Assembly: GCA_013397455.1 (NCBI GenBank)
Contig: VYZB01000040.1
Span: 3,297,869 to 3,361,868, forward strand
DNA length: 64,000 nucleotides
DNA from: Crotophaga sulcirostris
Lineage: Eukaryota; Chordata; Aves; Cuculiformes; Crotophagidae
Direction of reading: 5' to 3'
Positions 23,691 to 36,649 of the stretch are shown here, piece by piece; position 1 is the first letter of the stretch, and every line of letters begins with the position of its first letter. The notes below the pieces were generated by a model that saw only the letters and a program-made list of their open reading frames with translations, made no database searches and was not told the origin of the DNA. A program made the translations under genes and the position numbers.

Positions 23691-24164
23691 CTGACACAGT
23701 CCCTCCATGTTCTGGGAATGGCCATAATCACTTAATCACAGCTTTGGGCTGTGTCCCAAGGCAGACATCTCATCCCTCATCCTCAGCTCCTGGTGACATG
23801 GGTGGGGCTTCTGTATCAGACACCTCAGTGGCTTTTGATACCTATTGATGTGAGAAAGAACTGCTGGGAGAGCTATCAGGATCTTTGGTGAGCAAAGAGA
23901 GGGGTCTTTTGGATCCATCTAGCTGACAACACTACAGATGGAGCATTTGGGGCTTTAATTGTCCAGGAGCTTGGGCTTCTTGAAGGTGCAGGCACACAAC
24001 TGGTCACCCTACAGATCCTTAAGCACATATGGACACACACATACTTGCAACAGTTGCTACATACTCAGTGATCAACCAACTGTGTTGAAGATGACCTCAG
24101 TTAAAAGGTACCTTTGTAGGCCTCGTACGAAGCGTGGGTAAGAGTTCCTGGACTTTCATGACGT

Positions 24165-24320
24165 TCATTACAGGCATCTGTGAAGCTGACACAGAGTTTG
24201 CTATTAATCAGTAGCTGTAGCACGCTTAATTGCACTTCCCACCAAGATGAGATTAACTAGATACCATATCATCTAACACGTTATTTAGAAATACCTGCTA
24301 TATTTTACTGCTATCACCCC
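24165..24320. promoter_or_regulatory. candidate conserved non-coding block
   Basis: Repeat-free sequence with CTATTAATCAGTAGC, CACGCTTAATTGCACTT, GATTAACTAGATA and ACACGTTATTTAG in quick succession, that is, several homeodomain-type cores and two retained CpGs. There is no coding signal. It is a candidate from motif density only. Confidence 0.28.
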
Positions 24321-27300
24321 AAAGCTGACAATGCAGCTAAGTCTGCAGAAAAGGAAAGAGGGGATTCACTGTGACAGGACACCTGTAGTCCTGGCCAGCA
24401 GCAAATCATGCAGTGTGGAGCATGAGCATGTGAAGGAGACATCCCACATTCCTTGAATGTTCTGCTGGAGCATAAAAATCATGGAGCTTGTGAGCGCAAA
24501 TCTCTGTTGTACACTGTTCTAGTTATGGAGCTGCTCCAGATTTTGGACCACTTAAGGAGATTTATGCATCACCACTCAGAGGTGCCCAATTTGCATGCAA
24601 AAGTTAGGATTTTATGTCAATACTGAAAAGGGAGCATCCTCTGGAGATCATTGAGGCTACTGAGTTAGGAGCTTGACTAGGACTGCAGAGAAATGAGGCC
24701 CTCCAGAGTTGAGCTAAATAGGCCTCATGAGGTGCCCACCCAGCTGACGAAAAACTTACAAACCTCTCACCACCAGTGTTTGAAAAGGGCTGTGCAGACA
24801 GGCAAGATCTATAAACCCACAATTAAAATCAATTTAGGATACTAATTCTAGCTCCTTCCGTGGTTGATCAGCAATGTAAATGCAAGATAATTTGTATTTT
24901 GGAATAGCTGAAAAGTGGAGGCTAAAAGTCATTTTTAAGAGATTAATGTAATAAATACCTCATCAATTTGTCAAAAGTCTACACTCCTCTGTTCTCTCAT
25001 TATCAGTGACCATGGTTTCACTCAGTTCCCACACACCACTCCTTTATGTGTCGTGGAAGAAGGAATTCAGTGAGGGGGTTAAATAATTCTCTGCTTAGAA
25101 GTTGCTTCCACCATTTACTGCACTTTTGTGTCTCTATCTGCCAGGCATTTGACCACTACTTTACACATCCCAAGAGACTAAAGCAGGTTTCTAACTCCTT
25201 TTAAGTAAGGAGCAAGTAATGAACTGCAGCAAGGGTTCTCATCACTGGCTGTTTTGCTATGCTTCAAAGTTTAAACAAAATATTCATCAGTCCCCCAGAA
25301 ACAGTCTACACAGTTGTAGTGTGAGACTCATACAGGGCTGCCCTGTGGTCCCACAGAGACCTGTTGAAAAAATTAAAATAGGAATCACAGCTTCAAGCCA
25401 AGTAGACACAAATGGTTGAAGGAAGCACTGTGTCCTAATGATCTTTGGGGTAATTCCCTCCTATATTTCATTACAACAAGCTTTTTTTAAAGTCAAAGAC
25501 GGATAATAGTTCTAGTACCTTTTAGAGAATGATCTGGTGCTTCCAGTGGAAGGAGAGGCCCAGGCCTGGAGTTGTGTAAATATGGGAACTACTTTCCATG
25601 TAAGTGTGAGAGTGAGTAGAGAGATCATTGATGTTGTACCTGAAATTAAAGGTTTTTGACTGGTGCCACTACCAGAAACAGCATCTCCCAGCTCTGGGCC
25701 GTGCCACCTATCATGCTGAAATGATTCATGTACATCTATTGGTACACAGACAACAATTTGGAAACTCCTCTATGGAGACTTTATGAAAGTGACAAGGACT
25801 AGATTACTCTGGGGTTAATAATGTTGTGTGTTGCACTATTGATACTGTGTATTAATGTCAGGAATCATCACTGTTGTGCATTTTGCAGCATTACATGGAG
25901 AAAGAAACCTTTGGCCGTTTAATGGGCAGATGCAAGGGCAAATGCAAGGGCAAAACTGTAAAATCACATGGCAGCCCCTGTCAACATTACAGCACAAGTG
26001 CAAAAGAGCCATCTCTGCTTAATATGATGATTAAACATCAAGAAACTTAAGCATATGTTCTTAATGAGCATGCTACTGTATTGCTCAGTAAAGAGGAAAA
26101 AAAATCACACGGGAGCAGTGAGAGTCAGGCCATGCAGGGAGAGGAAATCTTTGAACACTGGTTCCTGGTTCTTGGTTTTCCAGCAGAAAGCCTCCTATGA
26201 AAATCTCTGTACAGGAATATTAATGGGACTTGTGTAGAGACACTTCTTTAAATTAGATAATTATTCTTTGCTCCCCCTTTCCCCTCAGTAACCTTATTGG
26301 CATAACAAACCTCAACAACTTTTCAAAAGCATTTCAAGCTGCTCGAGCTGCAAGCATTAAGGAAGGCTGGAGAGTTACTACCCCTCTCTCAGAGGCTGTT
26401 GTGTGCAAGAGGATTTTACACTTGATGCCATAACTTTGAAGAAACTACATTTAATGCACTCAGGAAATGCATGATCCTTGTCAGACTGCAAAATGCACAT
26501 GCACGTTGAGTTATACTTCTGCAAATTGTGTCATTATGCTCAGTATGTGGATTCAGGAGAAGTAGGTAAAACCCACAAATACTGGACTTTAATCTGGTCC
26601 TGGGGATGACCTGCGCGTTCCAGAATCTGTCAAAACTTGTAATTCCTTGGCAACACTTTCCCCTATAATATCTTCCCATCTATCTTTTTTTTCAGTGCGT
26701 CTTTCTTTCTTTTAATTTTCTCTCTTTCTCTTTTTTCTTTTTCCTTCTTTTTCCTGCCTCAGTGCCTTGCCTTGCCTTTCCTAGTCACCTTCCTAATTCA
26801 AAGGCATTCAACTTCCAAAGTTTATATCTGTGAACAACATCTTCACATGCACAGATAAAGTCACTTCCAAGCTTTGGCATTTGCAGGAGTTGAGCCTGAA
26901 GTGTTAAAGAACAAACACTTTCTGATCAGCCATTCCCTTGATAACAGATGGCCCAATCTATGCTCCAAGACTGTCTTTAACTCTGTCTGACCCAACAAAA
27001 AAACAAATGTTCATAAACTACAGTTCTCCATACCCCAAGATGTCCATTTTTGGCTGTAAATCTGGAGCTCATGCTGTTATCTGAGATTTGTAACAGTCAT
27101 GTGCGATGCAGGGAGGCGCATTAGCTAACTTGGGAGGAATCTGATCAACACAGACAAATCAGTGCTCCCTTCAACAACTTCAGCTTCTTCTGAGAAACTT
27201 TCTCTGCAAGTATTTTCAGTGTGATAAAGTTATTTTTTTTTATTTCCCTGGATAGCACCTCACCTTATACCTTGGGTAAAGGCCCAAGTCACAGGAATTA

Positions 27301-30300
27301 TATGCATTAAAGACCAAAGGAATCACACTGCACATGGATGGGAAGGAAGGGACTCCCTGTGTAACACCAGAACTTGGGTTCAAAATCCGCAAGTATTAGT
27401 GCTCTCTCAAGGGCAAGATAGCACATTAAAAATGCCAGATACAGAGACAATAGAATATACTGAAATAACACCTTGAAGTTAATGAATTATGAGGAATCAA
27501 ACCATAGCTCAGATTTCTAGCTGAAACCATTCTTCTCAAGAGTTTGTTCAATGTGCTCCTAATGGATTGCGATCACACATTGCTACTGCAAAAGGAACAG
27601 GGAGATAGATGTGACTGGATACTTGACACCCCCTCATTTCAGGACAATAATGGTTGAATCTGCTCTTTCTGATAAAGTCACAAATTCTGTTAATCAAAAA
27701 GACAACCACACACACAAAAATCACCTTTGTTATAACAAATGAAACTTTAGTTCTCAGGCTTCAAAATAAGAAAATAAGAGATAATGTGTTTTTAAGGAGT
27801 CCATAAAATTGACAAATGTTCAGGTTTCATTGATGTTAAAAAACAGTCTTTTCATGGGCATTATTTTTTGCAGGGCAGGGGGAAGGGAAGCTTCTAATCT
27901 GTTTATACTAGGATTAATATTAGGAGTGAGTTAGTTTTTCCAAGGTTCAGCAAAGCATGAGGGGAAACCAAAACAAAACTTATTTTCAGGAATGTTTACC
28001 AATGGGTTCTGGTCATGACTTGCGTTTTGAAACTTGGGAGGCCAGTTCTTGAGCCTTACTGTTTGTGTTTAAGTTTAGGATTAGGAATTATTGAGTTAGG
28101 TTCATTAAAATAGCTGGGTTTTGTCCTCCAAAAATTAAAGAAAACATGGTGTAAGCCTTGGAAGCGAGATCTCTTTCTGGGTAACAACAGCCTCATTCAG
28201 CACTAAACATATGGCTGTCTTTGTTTCAGAAACCTGTGTTAAAACAAGGGTAAGGCACTCCATTCTAGCAGAATCATCAGCTCTGTTCTCAGGGATTTAC
28301 ATAGCTCTCAATAATGCCGGTTTAAAGCTTTGAGAAATCCATTGAGATTCTAGCACATTAAAACTACTATAAGGGTAATGGGGGTTGGTTCTTTCCCTAA
28401 ATTTAATGTTCAGTTCCCAGTTCAAAGATGAGGAGGGGAAAGTGCCAACATCGCAGAGGGGATAAGGATGGCAAAGGGCATCTCTTAACTCTCTCAGCTG
28501 AGTAATGGAAGAACATACTGAAATACTCCCCGCAAAAAAACTTGAGGAGAGACTATTTCCAAACGTCAGCCTGAGGATGTCCTCCTGGGGATGCATGAAG
28601 ATGCCAAAAGCAGTAGTCCTGTTGTAACAGGCTATTCTGCAAAGGGCAGACTACATTTTGGTGCCCTGGTGAAGGTGCTCCTTCAAGAGGCACACCTCAC
28701 TCCTGGAGCTTCCCGAATGACTTGAAGCAGTCTCTGTGGCTTCATGTTGACTGCATGATAGGATCTTTCCATTTCAGTCCTCAGCAGGACCAGTTCTGCC
28801 TTCAGCCACTTTGATGTAATTGAATTCAAAGCAGCTGCCCCGTTACAGCGCAGAGTAAGACCAGGCCCAGCTTTTCACACAAGTATGTTGCACTCAGAAA
28901 TGTCTCATTAAGTGCAAACAGTCCCTAGTGGGTTTCCATTTCAAGAAGAGTTTTGGAAGTTTGGGTTACTGAACAGAAAATCGTGCTCTCCTCTGTTTTG
29001 GATGTTTTACAGCAACTCAACTCTTTTTTTTTCAATCTGCAGCCCAAACAGCTGACTGGAGCTGGCAGGAAGACAATGAATGAATCCATTTTACGATGAC
29101 TTTCAAGGTTTCAAAATGTGTTTTAGATCTGCCTTGGAGTGAAACCAAAACCTTCTGAACTCTTTCACACAATGAAATCATGTCAAAACCTATTTTGCCT
29201 GGGAAGGCTCTGAGGTTGCCTCCATGGTGCAGACTGTGAAGGCAGCCTCATTATTGCCACTGGAGGTCAGGTGGTTGCTTATTACTCTGAAAATGGCAGC
29301 TCAGAGACGTATAGATAAACCTGGATGCTTTCAACACAAGCTGGTTCCTGCTCGGGATGTTTTCCTCTAGGTGATATCTTCTGTGACTTGGGAATCCTCG
29401 AGAACAACTCAGTTTCTCCTAACAATGTAAGGTCACAGTGACCTTGGATTTCTGTGACAACAAACCAGCCATGGGCCAAGTGGGTTTGGACCCCGGTTCC
29501 CAGCCCAACCTTTCACTTTTACAGATACCACCAACTTGCTGATATAGATACCACTCTTCTCATGTTTCTACAGGGGAAGATATTGCATGGTACAATAAAT
29601 AAATAAAAAAGAAAGAAATTGCCTTATCAGTCTTGAAACCACCTCTTTTTCCTTCCTTCTTTTTTTATTCTTCCAACTTCTCTGCTTCATTCATTGTTGA
29701 AGATAGATAAGCTCACTGACAAATGCAAGCCCTGGTCCAGAAAAAAACAATCCTGAGTTATTTTTTCCAGGCAGAGACCCTGACTATGTTAGAGCAAATG
29801 CCTTATTTGCACTCAGTGGTATATGTCAGCTCTCAAATAGTTTCAGACCTGCCAGGAATTACACCACTATTGGATTATAGTGTACTTGATTTTGAAGAGA
29901 GGAGAAATTATGCTACTGGAATCATTATTTAAACCATATCCTTTTGCTTTATTTAATGGCAGGCTCCCATTTACATGTAGCATATTAAGCGAACATAAAG
30001 AAAGGGGCTGCCTTTGGGAAGAAAACATATTTTTCCAGCTGAAATAGTCTCTTTTTTTTTGCATAAATACTCATGATTTCATCTAGAGAGGGACAGAAGA
30101 AAATTGTGACATGTGTTTATTGATCTTCTGAGCACAGGGACTTCCCGTGAAACATGACCCTGCATGTCAGGTGAAAGCACAAAGCTTCTCCCTGAAGAGC
30201 TTTCAGTCTGAATAGAAAACAGTAAGAAAAAACATCTTTTTAGTATATAACAATTTTTTACTAATGGAGCAATAAACTAGTGAGAGAGTGGGTGTTTTAT

Positions 30301-30999
30301 CAGAAATAAGTCTAGTTGAAAAGAAACGTCTTCTGAGAATGCAGTCAGATTCACCAACTGCAAGATTATCTTTCTTAGTTATTATCTTTCCAAAAGATTT
30401 CACATAATAATTCCTGCTATTCTGGTTGATGCTGCATTAAATGGAAAAAGCAAAGTACTTGTCTCATAAATTACTAGAGCAGAGTTGTCACCAGTTACGC
30501 ATAAGGATTCACCACCTGTTTTTCATTCTCTGTGATATTGTGACGTTCATAAAGTCCACGTGGTTCTCTCATCCATTACCTCCACATACCAATTACTAGC
30601 TCTTGCTACCTCATGTAATGATTATTTCCATACGTTGCTGTAGAGCTCATCTTATAAGCTAAAAAAACCTAGGTGTCCAGAGTCAGATGCAAACCTGTTA
30701 CCCTATCAGCTGGACGTCAAGGGATTGTCCAAAGAGCTGACTTCACAGCGGGCAAACGCCAAATACTCAACAGTCCTTCCACAACTACGTTAGTTATTTT
30801 TCCACTGCCCATCCATCTTCTTTTTTTTTTCATCAAATATAAGTGGACACCTATGATTTCTTGGCCACAGAGTGCATGGTTTATATTTCAAGAAAGCCAT
30901 TTTTAATAAAGATGACAGTTTCATGTAAGCATCCAGTGAACTCATACTGTCTTCTTCAATGTTTATACTCACTTATTGTGCTCTACTGTTCTCAAATAA
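24321..30999. other. unique non-coding DNA with simple low-complexity tracts
   Basis: No exon, RNA or interspersed repeat is recognised in 6.7 kb. Visible items are a perfect 12-bp tandem duplication (ATGCAAGGGCAA twice, 25,930-25,953), a pyrimidine-rich tract (26,690-26,760) and T-runs near 27,231-27,242, 30,052-30,060 and 30,820-30,830. The sequence around 26,300-26,370 looks well preserved ('GCTGCTCGAGCTGCAAGC'). Frames are short and unremarkable. Confidence 0.5.
26690..26760 (+). repeat. pyrimidine-rich low-complexity tract
   Basis: About 70 bases composed almost only of T and C, with CTTT and TTTTC motifs, interrupted by AGTGCG near 26,694 and TTAATT near 26,711. It is a simple sequence tract of the slippage type with no further meaning visible. 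Confidence 0.8.
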
Positions 31000-31230
31000 T
31001 TACATAACTAGCCACAGCCATTTCAAACAGCCCTTCAACCCACATCACCCTTGTATATAAACATCGGTGCTTTATACAGTCATTTTGTATTAAATTTGTC
31101 TGCAGGGCAACAGTTTGCTATACCCGACTCATTTTGTGAGATGATTCATGCAGCAATTAAGATTCAAAGTGCTTTTGATTTCCTTGCAAAGTCTGTCTGC
31201 CTTCCCTGCTATCTGTAGCCCAAGATCTAA
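31000..31230. promoter_or_regulatory. candidate conserved non-coding block
   Basis: Repeat-free stretch with AATAATTACATAAC at its left edge (about 30,994-31,007), TATATAAACATCGG near 31,054, TTGTATTAAATTTG near 31,085, CCCGACTCATTTTG near 31,124 and GCAATTAAGATTCAAAG near 31,154. It retains isolated CpGs and has balanced composition. It is a candidate enhancer-type element from appearance only. Confidence 0.25.
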
Positions 31231-32255
31231 GGAGAGGTTGCCCAGTATGGTCTGTATCCAGAGTCCTGCTAATAAATCACTGAGCTGCATATAACAAACA
31301 CAAACAGATCCCAGGCATCTGGACCCCTCGCTGTAGAACTACAGCCACAAAGTCTTTGGTCATTTCTTTAAAACAGGTCCAATTTCAGCTCAAGCACCCG
31401 TGGCTAATGGGTCAGACACTGCATTAATATGGTTCTGTGCCCAAGCAGCAAAAATTTGTGTCACATTCTGGGTCATTGCCTTGGGCTCAGCCCTGCCCTG
31501 ATCATAAATGAAGGAAGATCGAGTCTGTCTGAAAAGGCTTGGAGGCTTTCTGCCCTATGAGGAGCAGTCCCATGCAGTAAAATAAAAAAAGACCTGAAAA
31601 CCAATCTGCTCCAGAAAATGATGCAGGGAATCCAAGCTCTCATGGAGACAAAGCTGACTTTTTAGAAAAACTTCAGCAATTTTTAAAAGCAAGAGCGCAT
31701 AGGATGAATCACCATCCGACTCCCCACCTGGCTTTTGGGTGGTGAAATGGTCCAGCAGAAAAGCATGTCATCCCAACAAGCCTGTTCACCTCAAAAAGTA
31801 AAAAATCCCCAGAAGGCAATGAGCCCCATCACTGTGAGCAATTAGACACTGTGGATAAGGACTAGCAGAAGGCATAAGCGTCATGTAATTCCAATTTAAA
31901 CCCTTTTTAAACATCATTATAAGAGAAATGTGAGCCAACATCTCTGGCATGGGGAGAGATTCTCTCTACCTTCATTGTGAAGTCGTGCAGTTGTATCTCA
32001 AAGGGAAGAGGATGTTGCATAACACCACCTCCTATTCTTGCTTGAAAGCAAAGCAAGGAAGAAAAAAAAAACATTAAATTGTTCTGGTTTCTCCCCAGGT
32101 ATGAAGAAATGGACCTTTCTGTCTTTCCTCTCACTGGCAGAATGGGTTGTAGCCTTTGTTCTTTGAAAGGGAGAAAGATGAACACCTCTGACCTGAGGAA
32201 ACAACATCATTTTTAGGAGCTGTCTCTTTCTCACTGACACATCCCCTTATTGTCC

Positions 32256-32310
32256 ATGCACACAAACACACACGGACTACACATGCGTGCATGTACACAC
32301 AGACACACAC
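32256..32310 (+). repeat. imperfect CA-rich microsatellite
   Basis: Interrupted ACAC tracts ('CACACAAACACACACGG' and 'ACACACAGACACACAC') flank a TGCGTGCATGTA segment. The longest uninterrupted CA run is only a few units, so it is an old, decayed microsatellite. Confidence 0.8.
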
Positions 32311-32329
32311 TTTCTATTTCATTAAAAAA

Positions 32330-32560
32330 CATTCTGCTAACAATCAGAGGCAGCTCATAAATGTCATATTTTGAAAAGCATAATGCGCGATTCTCTCTTT
32401 CGAGCAGCTTTTATGACAAACAGTATACCAATATTTGTGTATCATTTCTAGGCCTATAAAATAACTTTTTATGGCTTTTAGGCTAATATCTGAAAAGTAG
32501 AGCACATTTTTTGTCTGAAATTCTTTCACAGTGTTTAAAACATAATGTTCCCTGCCAGTC
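32330..32560. promoter_or_regulatory. candidate conserved non-coding block
   Basis: An AT-rich but repeat-free stretch holding a retained TGCGCGA (from 32,384), CTTTCGAGCAGC near 32,398, AGGCCTATAAAATAAC near 32,451 and TTTTTATGGC near 32,467. The CpG dimer GCGCG in such an AT-rich context is unusual. There is no open frame of note on the plus strand. It remains a candidate that conservation data would decide. Confidence 0.3.
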
Positions 32561-33164
32561 CACCCTCCCTCTCCTCATTTCTCTTTCTGTACAATACCAT
32601 GTGACAAAAAGCAAAGTGCTTTTAGGAAACATACCTCTGGCATACAGCCAGCCCCTCTTTTTCTTCTTTTTTTTTCGTTTGCCAGTTGAAGCTGACAGAT
32701 ATCTATAGCAAACAGTTAACATATATAAACATGTCAGATATAAAACAAATATACTTTGAAAGAAAACAGAGAGCTGGAATGGTTCATGCTGTAAAAGAGT
32801 GCTGGTGCAATTAGTGGGAGCAGGGTGTGGGGTCTTCAGGGTGGATTTGGCAGGGCTATCCAAGGTAGAAGTACCTTTCTTCTTCACTCTGTCAAGTTCA
32901 GTGTGGATGGCATGGAAAGAAGACAGGCCTCCAGTGTCACAGTCACCATCTGGTATAGATGAAAAGAAAGCATAAGCAGTTTTTTATGATGACCAGTGAG
33001 GCAGTGTGTATGAGACACATCTGCAGGCATGTGTTTCTGGAATACGTTTCACGGGTTGAACAAGCTGGATGGTCGCTGAAATGTGACCACTTAGAGGTTT
33101 GATCCTGCAAAGCTTCTGTCGGATGCTGAGCCCTCCTCCCTCCGCTCCAGTAAGGCTTTCCTCC

Positions 33165-33250
33165 ACAGTTTATCATTGAATGGCACTTAATGTGATTATA
33201 AATGAATGAAACGTAATTAATTAGTGTTAGGAGAGAAAATAAAGTGACAG
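33165..33250. promoter_or_regulatory. candidate homeodomain site cluster
   Basis: Contains the palindromic TAATTAATTA (33,214-33,223) within AACGTAATTAATTAGTG, preceded by CACTTAATGTGATTATAAAT. The site is a classical tandem homeodomain target. There are no repeats nearby. The claim rests on the motif alone. Confidence 0.28.
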
Positions 33251-33854
33251 TGTGGCCTGGTGTTGTGTGCTGTGGCTCACAGGATCCCACCAGTGAGGAC
33301 TCACCCCACCACTGCAGTCACCTATAACAACATGGGATGTTCACACTGGAGGGATGCACAAGGTTGGAGAAAAAATGACCAAAGTGTGATGACCAGAGAG
33401 TAAGGGAAAGGCATTCTGCTTGGGTGTGCTTCCTTCCTCTGCTGCAGTCCCAGAGCCACTTCTCTTCACAAAATCATTTTTTACTGTCCACTCCCATCTA
33501 ATGGGATAGAGGTGTCCCATGGGCCCAGGCTCATAATTTTGGGGATTCTTGTTATCAGACTGAATGTGGAAAATGTAGACAATTTTGCCTACTTGTCTAG
33601 TCAGTGAGTGGAACAGGCATCCTTAGACAGTAGTTCGGGGTGAGCTTTGGCATCCAAAATGCTGTGGGATGGATTCAGGCTCTGCTGTGTCTATGTTCAG
33701 AGGATCTCCTTGGTGAGTCCTGTAAAGCAGTCTAGTACAGACCAGACACCGGGGTGGCTCCTCTCCGTCAAACCCTAACCACAGGTTAAGAATAGACTAA
33801 ACAGATAATTAAGCAGATTAATTCAGCTCTCAAACAGCCTAGGAGTGCAATTCA

Positions 33855-34125
33855 ATGGACTGAGATTCTTCAGGCTGGGAAAGACACTGCTGAAGGGGAT
33901 ATGATAGAGATCACGAGTACGATGGAAAATATGAATAGAGGATGACTGTTCCCTGTCTCTTCTAATACAAGAGCTGGGGGATGTCAGATGAAACTAGTTA
34001 CTAGCAAATTCAGAGGAAAAAAAGAAACAAAAGAGCATTTTCCCCAGTGTGTAGTTAAGAGGGAGAAGTCTTTGCCATAGGGCTACCAGGCAATTCAGGG
34101 AAGAAAAATTATTTAAGGGCTTTTG
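33855..34125 (+). repeat. old, diverged CR1 LINE fragment, sense orientation
   Basis: Sense-strand CR1 text is recognisable in order: 'CTGGGAAAGACACTGCTGAA', 'GGGGATATGATAGAGATCAC', 'GACTGTTCCCTGTCTCTTCT', 'AATACAAGAGCTGGGGGATG' and 'TCAGATGAAACTAGTTACTA', ending in 'GAAGTCTTTGCCATAGGGCT' near 34,068. These are the hallmark phrases of the C-terminal and 3' UTR region of vertebrate CR1. The copy is diverged by substitutions and small indels, has no intact frame and lacks a tidy octamer tail. Confidence 0.85.
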
Positions 34126-35319
34126 AAGACAAAGATGCCTCCCCTGGCTCAGGGCAGAGCCAATGCTGCTGGTGACTGGCGAGCGCAGTGGGGGGCATCA
34201 CTGTGCTCTGGCTCCTCTCACACCCACACCTCAGCATCCACAGCAGGAGACAGGCCAAGTCTGCCTTGGGATAGAGGACTGGATGAGCTTAGGACCAGCA
34301 TCTGCATCCCTCTGAAAGAGCTTAAAATTCACATTTTAAATTGCAGTCAAAAAGGCTAATAGGTGCATAGATGCTGCCTGTAGCTGGAAGGGAAGTCACA
34401 CATATCCACACGCTCAGGGTCCTTTAGAAAATCCAACCAGCAATACCTAAGCATCTTAGGAGCTGAATCTCCTAGAAAAAGTTAAGACTGGGATAGGGAG
34501 AGGGTTTGTCCTTCTGATGCCTCCCAGAGACACAGACAGAATCTTTTTTCTTTTGTGAGCAGAAGAAAAGAGGGATTAACAACAATGATGGGTGAAATTC
34601 AAACACTTTACAGGTTCCCTTCAGTTTGGTTAAGTCTAAACCAGATCTGGACTGGAATTTAAGCTGTACACAGGTTTCAGAAAATGCCTTCTATCAAAGT
34701 GATCTCCTATGTCTCAGCTTGCTTTTATTTGATGCAGAAATAAATAAGGATGGAAGCAATGTTTTTGACTACACAAATACTTAAGATGTGACTTACCAAT
34801 AATGAAATATTTTGCAGGAAAATGTTTGTCAATTATGTTTTTAATTTTTACAAAATAAGGTAAGACTTTTTGAAAAGCTGTTTTTAAATGAGTAAGAATT
34901 GTTCTTCCCTTTCTTTATTTCCTTCCTCCCTTCCTTCTTCTCTAATTGCTACATTTTTCCTGCTCATTACTACCTCACTCTACTCCATAAGCTGCTGGAA
35001 AAAAAGGATGAAAAAAAATTTCTAAACCCTTAGAGAAAAATGCTGTTCATTTAAACCTACTGAAAAAAAATAGGAGAAAGAAATTTAAAAGTGTGAAACT
35101 GTGTGGAAAACAAAGCTTCTTTTTAATGCCTTTTTACCTGAAATATGGAGAGGGGAAAGCATGTGCAGAGATGCTTTTAGAAGTGGGATGCCTCTGCTTT
35201 TGCCTTCCTCACTGCAGGCATAGGAGGTTTGGTAAGTCCCACCAACTTGCAGAGGAGCAACTGAGACATCATCTGCTAAAGGAAAGGATAATATTAGAGG
35301 TGTCTTGTTCCTTGGTTAC
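34126..35319. other. unique non-coding DNA with a C/T-rich tract
   Basis: No exon is recognised. A C/T-rich low-complexity tract lies at 34,901-34,943, followed by several A-runs of 7-8 bases up to about 35,070. The short plus-strand frames at 34,123-34,359 and 35,093-35,404 show no domain. Confidence 0.5.
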
Positions 35320-35415
35320 ATCTGCTCTTACAGACACACAGGAAGTCTGCAGCAGAAAAGGGATTAAGAACAAGTTTTCAATGAGTGACCTCTCCCACCC
35401 CTAGACCAGCCTCTC
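35320..35415 (-). repeat. MIR-like SINE fragment
   Basis: The plus strand runs through 'ACACACAGGAAGTCTGCAGC', 'AGAAAAGGGATTAAGAACAA' and 'ACCCCTAGACCAGCCTCTCT'. This follows the antisense order of an ancient tRNA-derived SINE ('ACACAGGAAGTCTGTGGCAG', 'AGCAGGGAATTGAACCCAGA', 'CCACTAGACCATCCT'). It is diverged and partly deleted but in register over about 90 bases. Confidence 0.5.
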
Positions 35416-36649
35416 TCATTTCTTTCTCTTTCCAAACAGAACACGAGCTGCTGCTGGGGACAGCAAAAGGGAAGGCAACCCCAGAAACTGCTGAACTATT
35501 CTGGGGAGATCAAGCAGACGTTGCCATCCAAAGCAGAAGCAGCACTGTGATTTTCTTTTTTTTTGCTCCTCAAATATTTTCAGCAGTAAAGAGGCACCTT
35601 TTTCCACTCAGCTCCAGACCTGGCTTGGCATCTGTCAATCCCTCCAGCAGCTCAAAGGGTCCCCGTGGCACCTGTGTCTCCTTTTCTGGGTCTTCTTCTG
35701 GTCCTCTGCTGCATGATGACTCCCTCATCCTGAGGCTGGATCCTGAGCTGGTACAGGTTGAGGTAATGCTGATTGACACCAGCTGGTTGTTCTCCCAAGA
35801 TTAGCTGTCAACTTTGTAGCTTTGGTTTTTAAGAGGGATTTTGCAAAGCACATGTTTGGTACATATATGTAACAAAGCAGGAGCAGCTGAATAGATCTTT
35901 TTATTCCCCTCCATGATGTAGCATAAACAAGTTCAGTCACATATTTTAATTCATCAGACAAATCACCCTCCACATAACAAAAGTATCCAGAGAAACTTTG
36001 TCAGCTCAGCAGACTGGCCCACTCTGGCAATGTGTTGTGAGAGCTACATGCACTGAGCATCTTGAGAAGAGGCTTCAACCCCAAGGCGAACATCTGTGGA
36101 AGTTTTATGAGAGCCTAGACTAAGGGAAAAGCCATCAGCAGACATCTGTAGGTTTCTTTTGGGCCAGGGACAAGAGATCCTGGTATCTGTCATTTGAGGA
36201 AGGACTGCTGGACTTTGGGGACTTCACGTCTCGTTTCAAGGAATCCCTCAAAGCTCCCTTGTCTGAAACATGGTTGCTTTAGGTTCCTGCCCCTTAAAGT
36301 TCATAATTTTCTTGCATGAAATCCCATTAAGGAAAAAATAACGACATGGTCAGCGTATAGACAGGTGAACTGGACTGGTCATTTAATATCCACAACAAGC
36401 CAGGGCAGTATTCAGAATTGCACCTCAATTGCTCACAAATTTCCCTGTCTTAAAAGAAGCAGGTAATGCCTGTAGGACATGGCATGCAGCTTCTGAGTTC
36501 TGGGCACCCACAATTCTATTGCTAAACGTATTGTGCTTATATGGATAATTTTTTCCATAAAGTTTTGGATTTCTTTTGTTTCAGTTGCACAGAAAAAAAC
36601 CCAATGCCTTTTAGGAGTGAGCTTTGAGACTCTGAGATCTGGTATATGA
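35416..36649. other. unique non-coding DNA
   Basis: No repeat is recognised. A plus-strand frame of 139 codons spans 35,385-35,804 and minus-strand frames overlap it. A pyrimidine tract ending in CAG at about 35,440 could pass for a splice acceptor. Nothing in the encoded sequence resembles a known domain, and there is no matching donor with a credible exon. I leave it unannotated as coding. Confidence 0.45.

Noticed and set aside
35425..35445. Pyrimidine tract ending in CAG as a splice acceptor
   Set aside because: The downstream frame resembles no known protein and there is no convincing donor.
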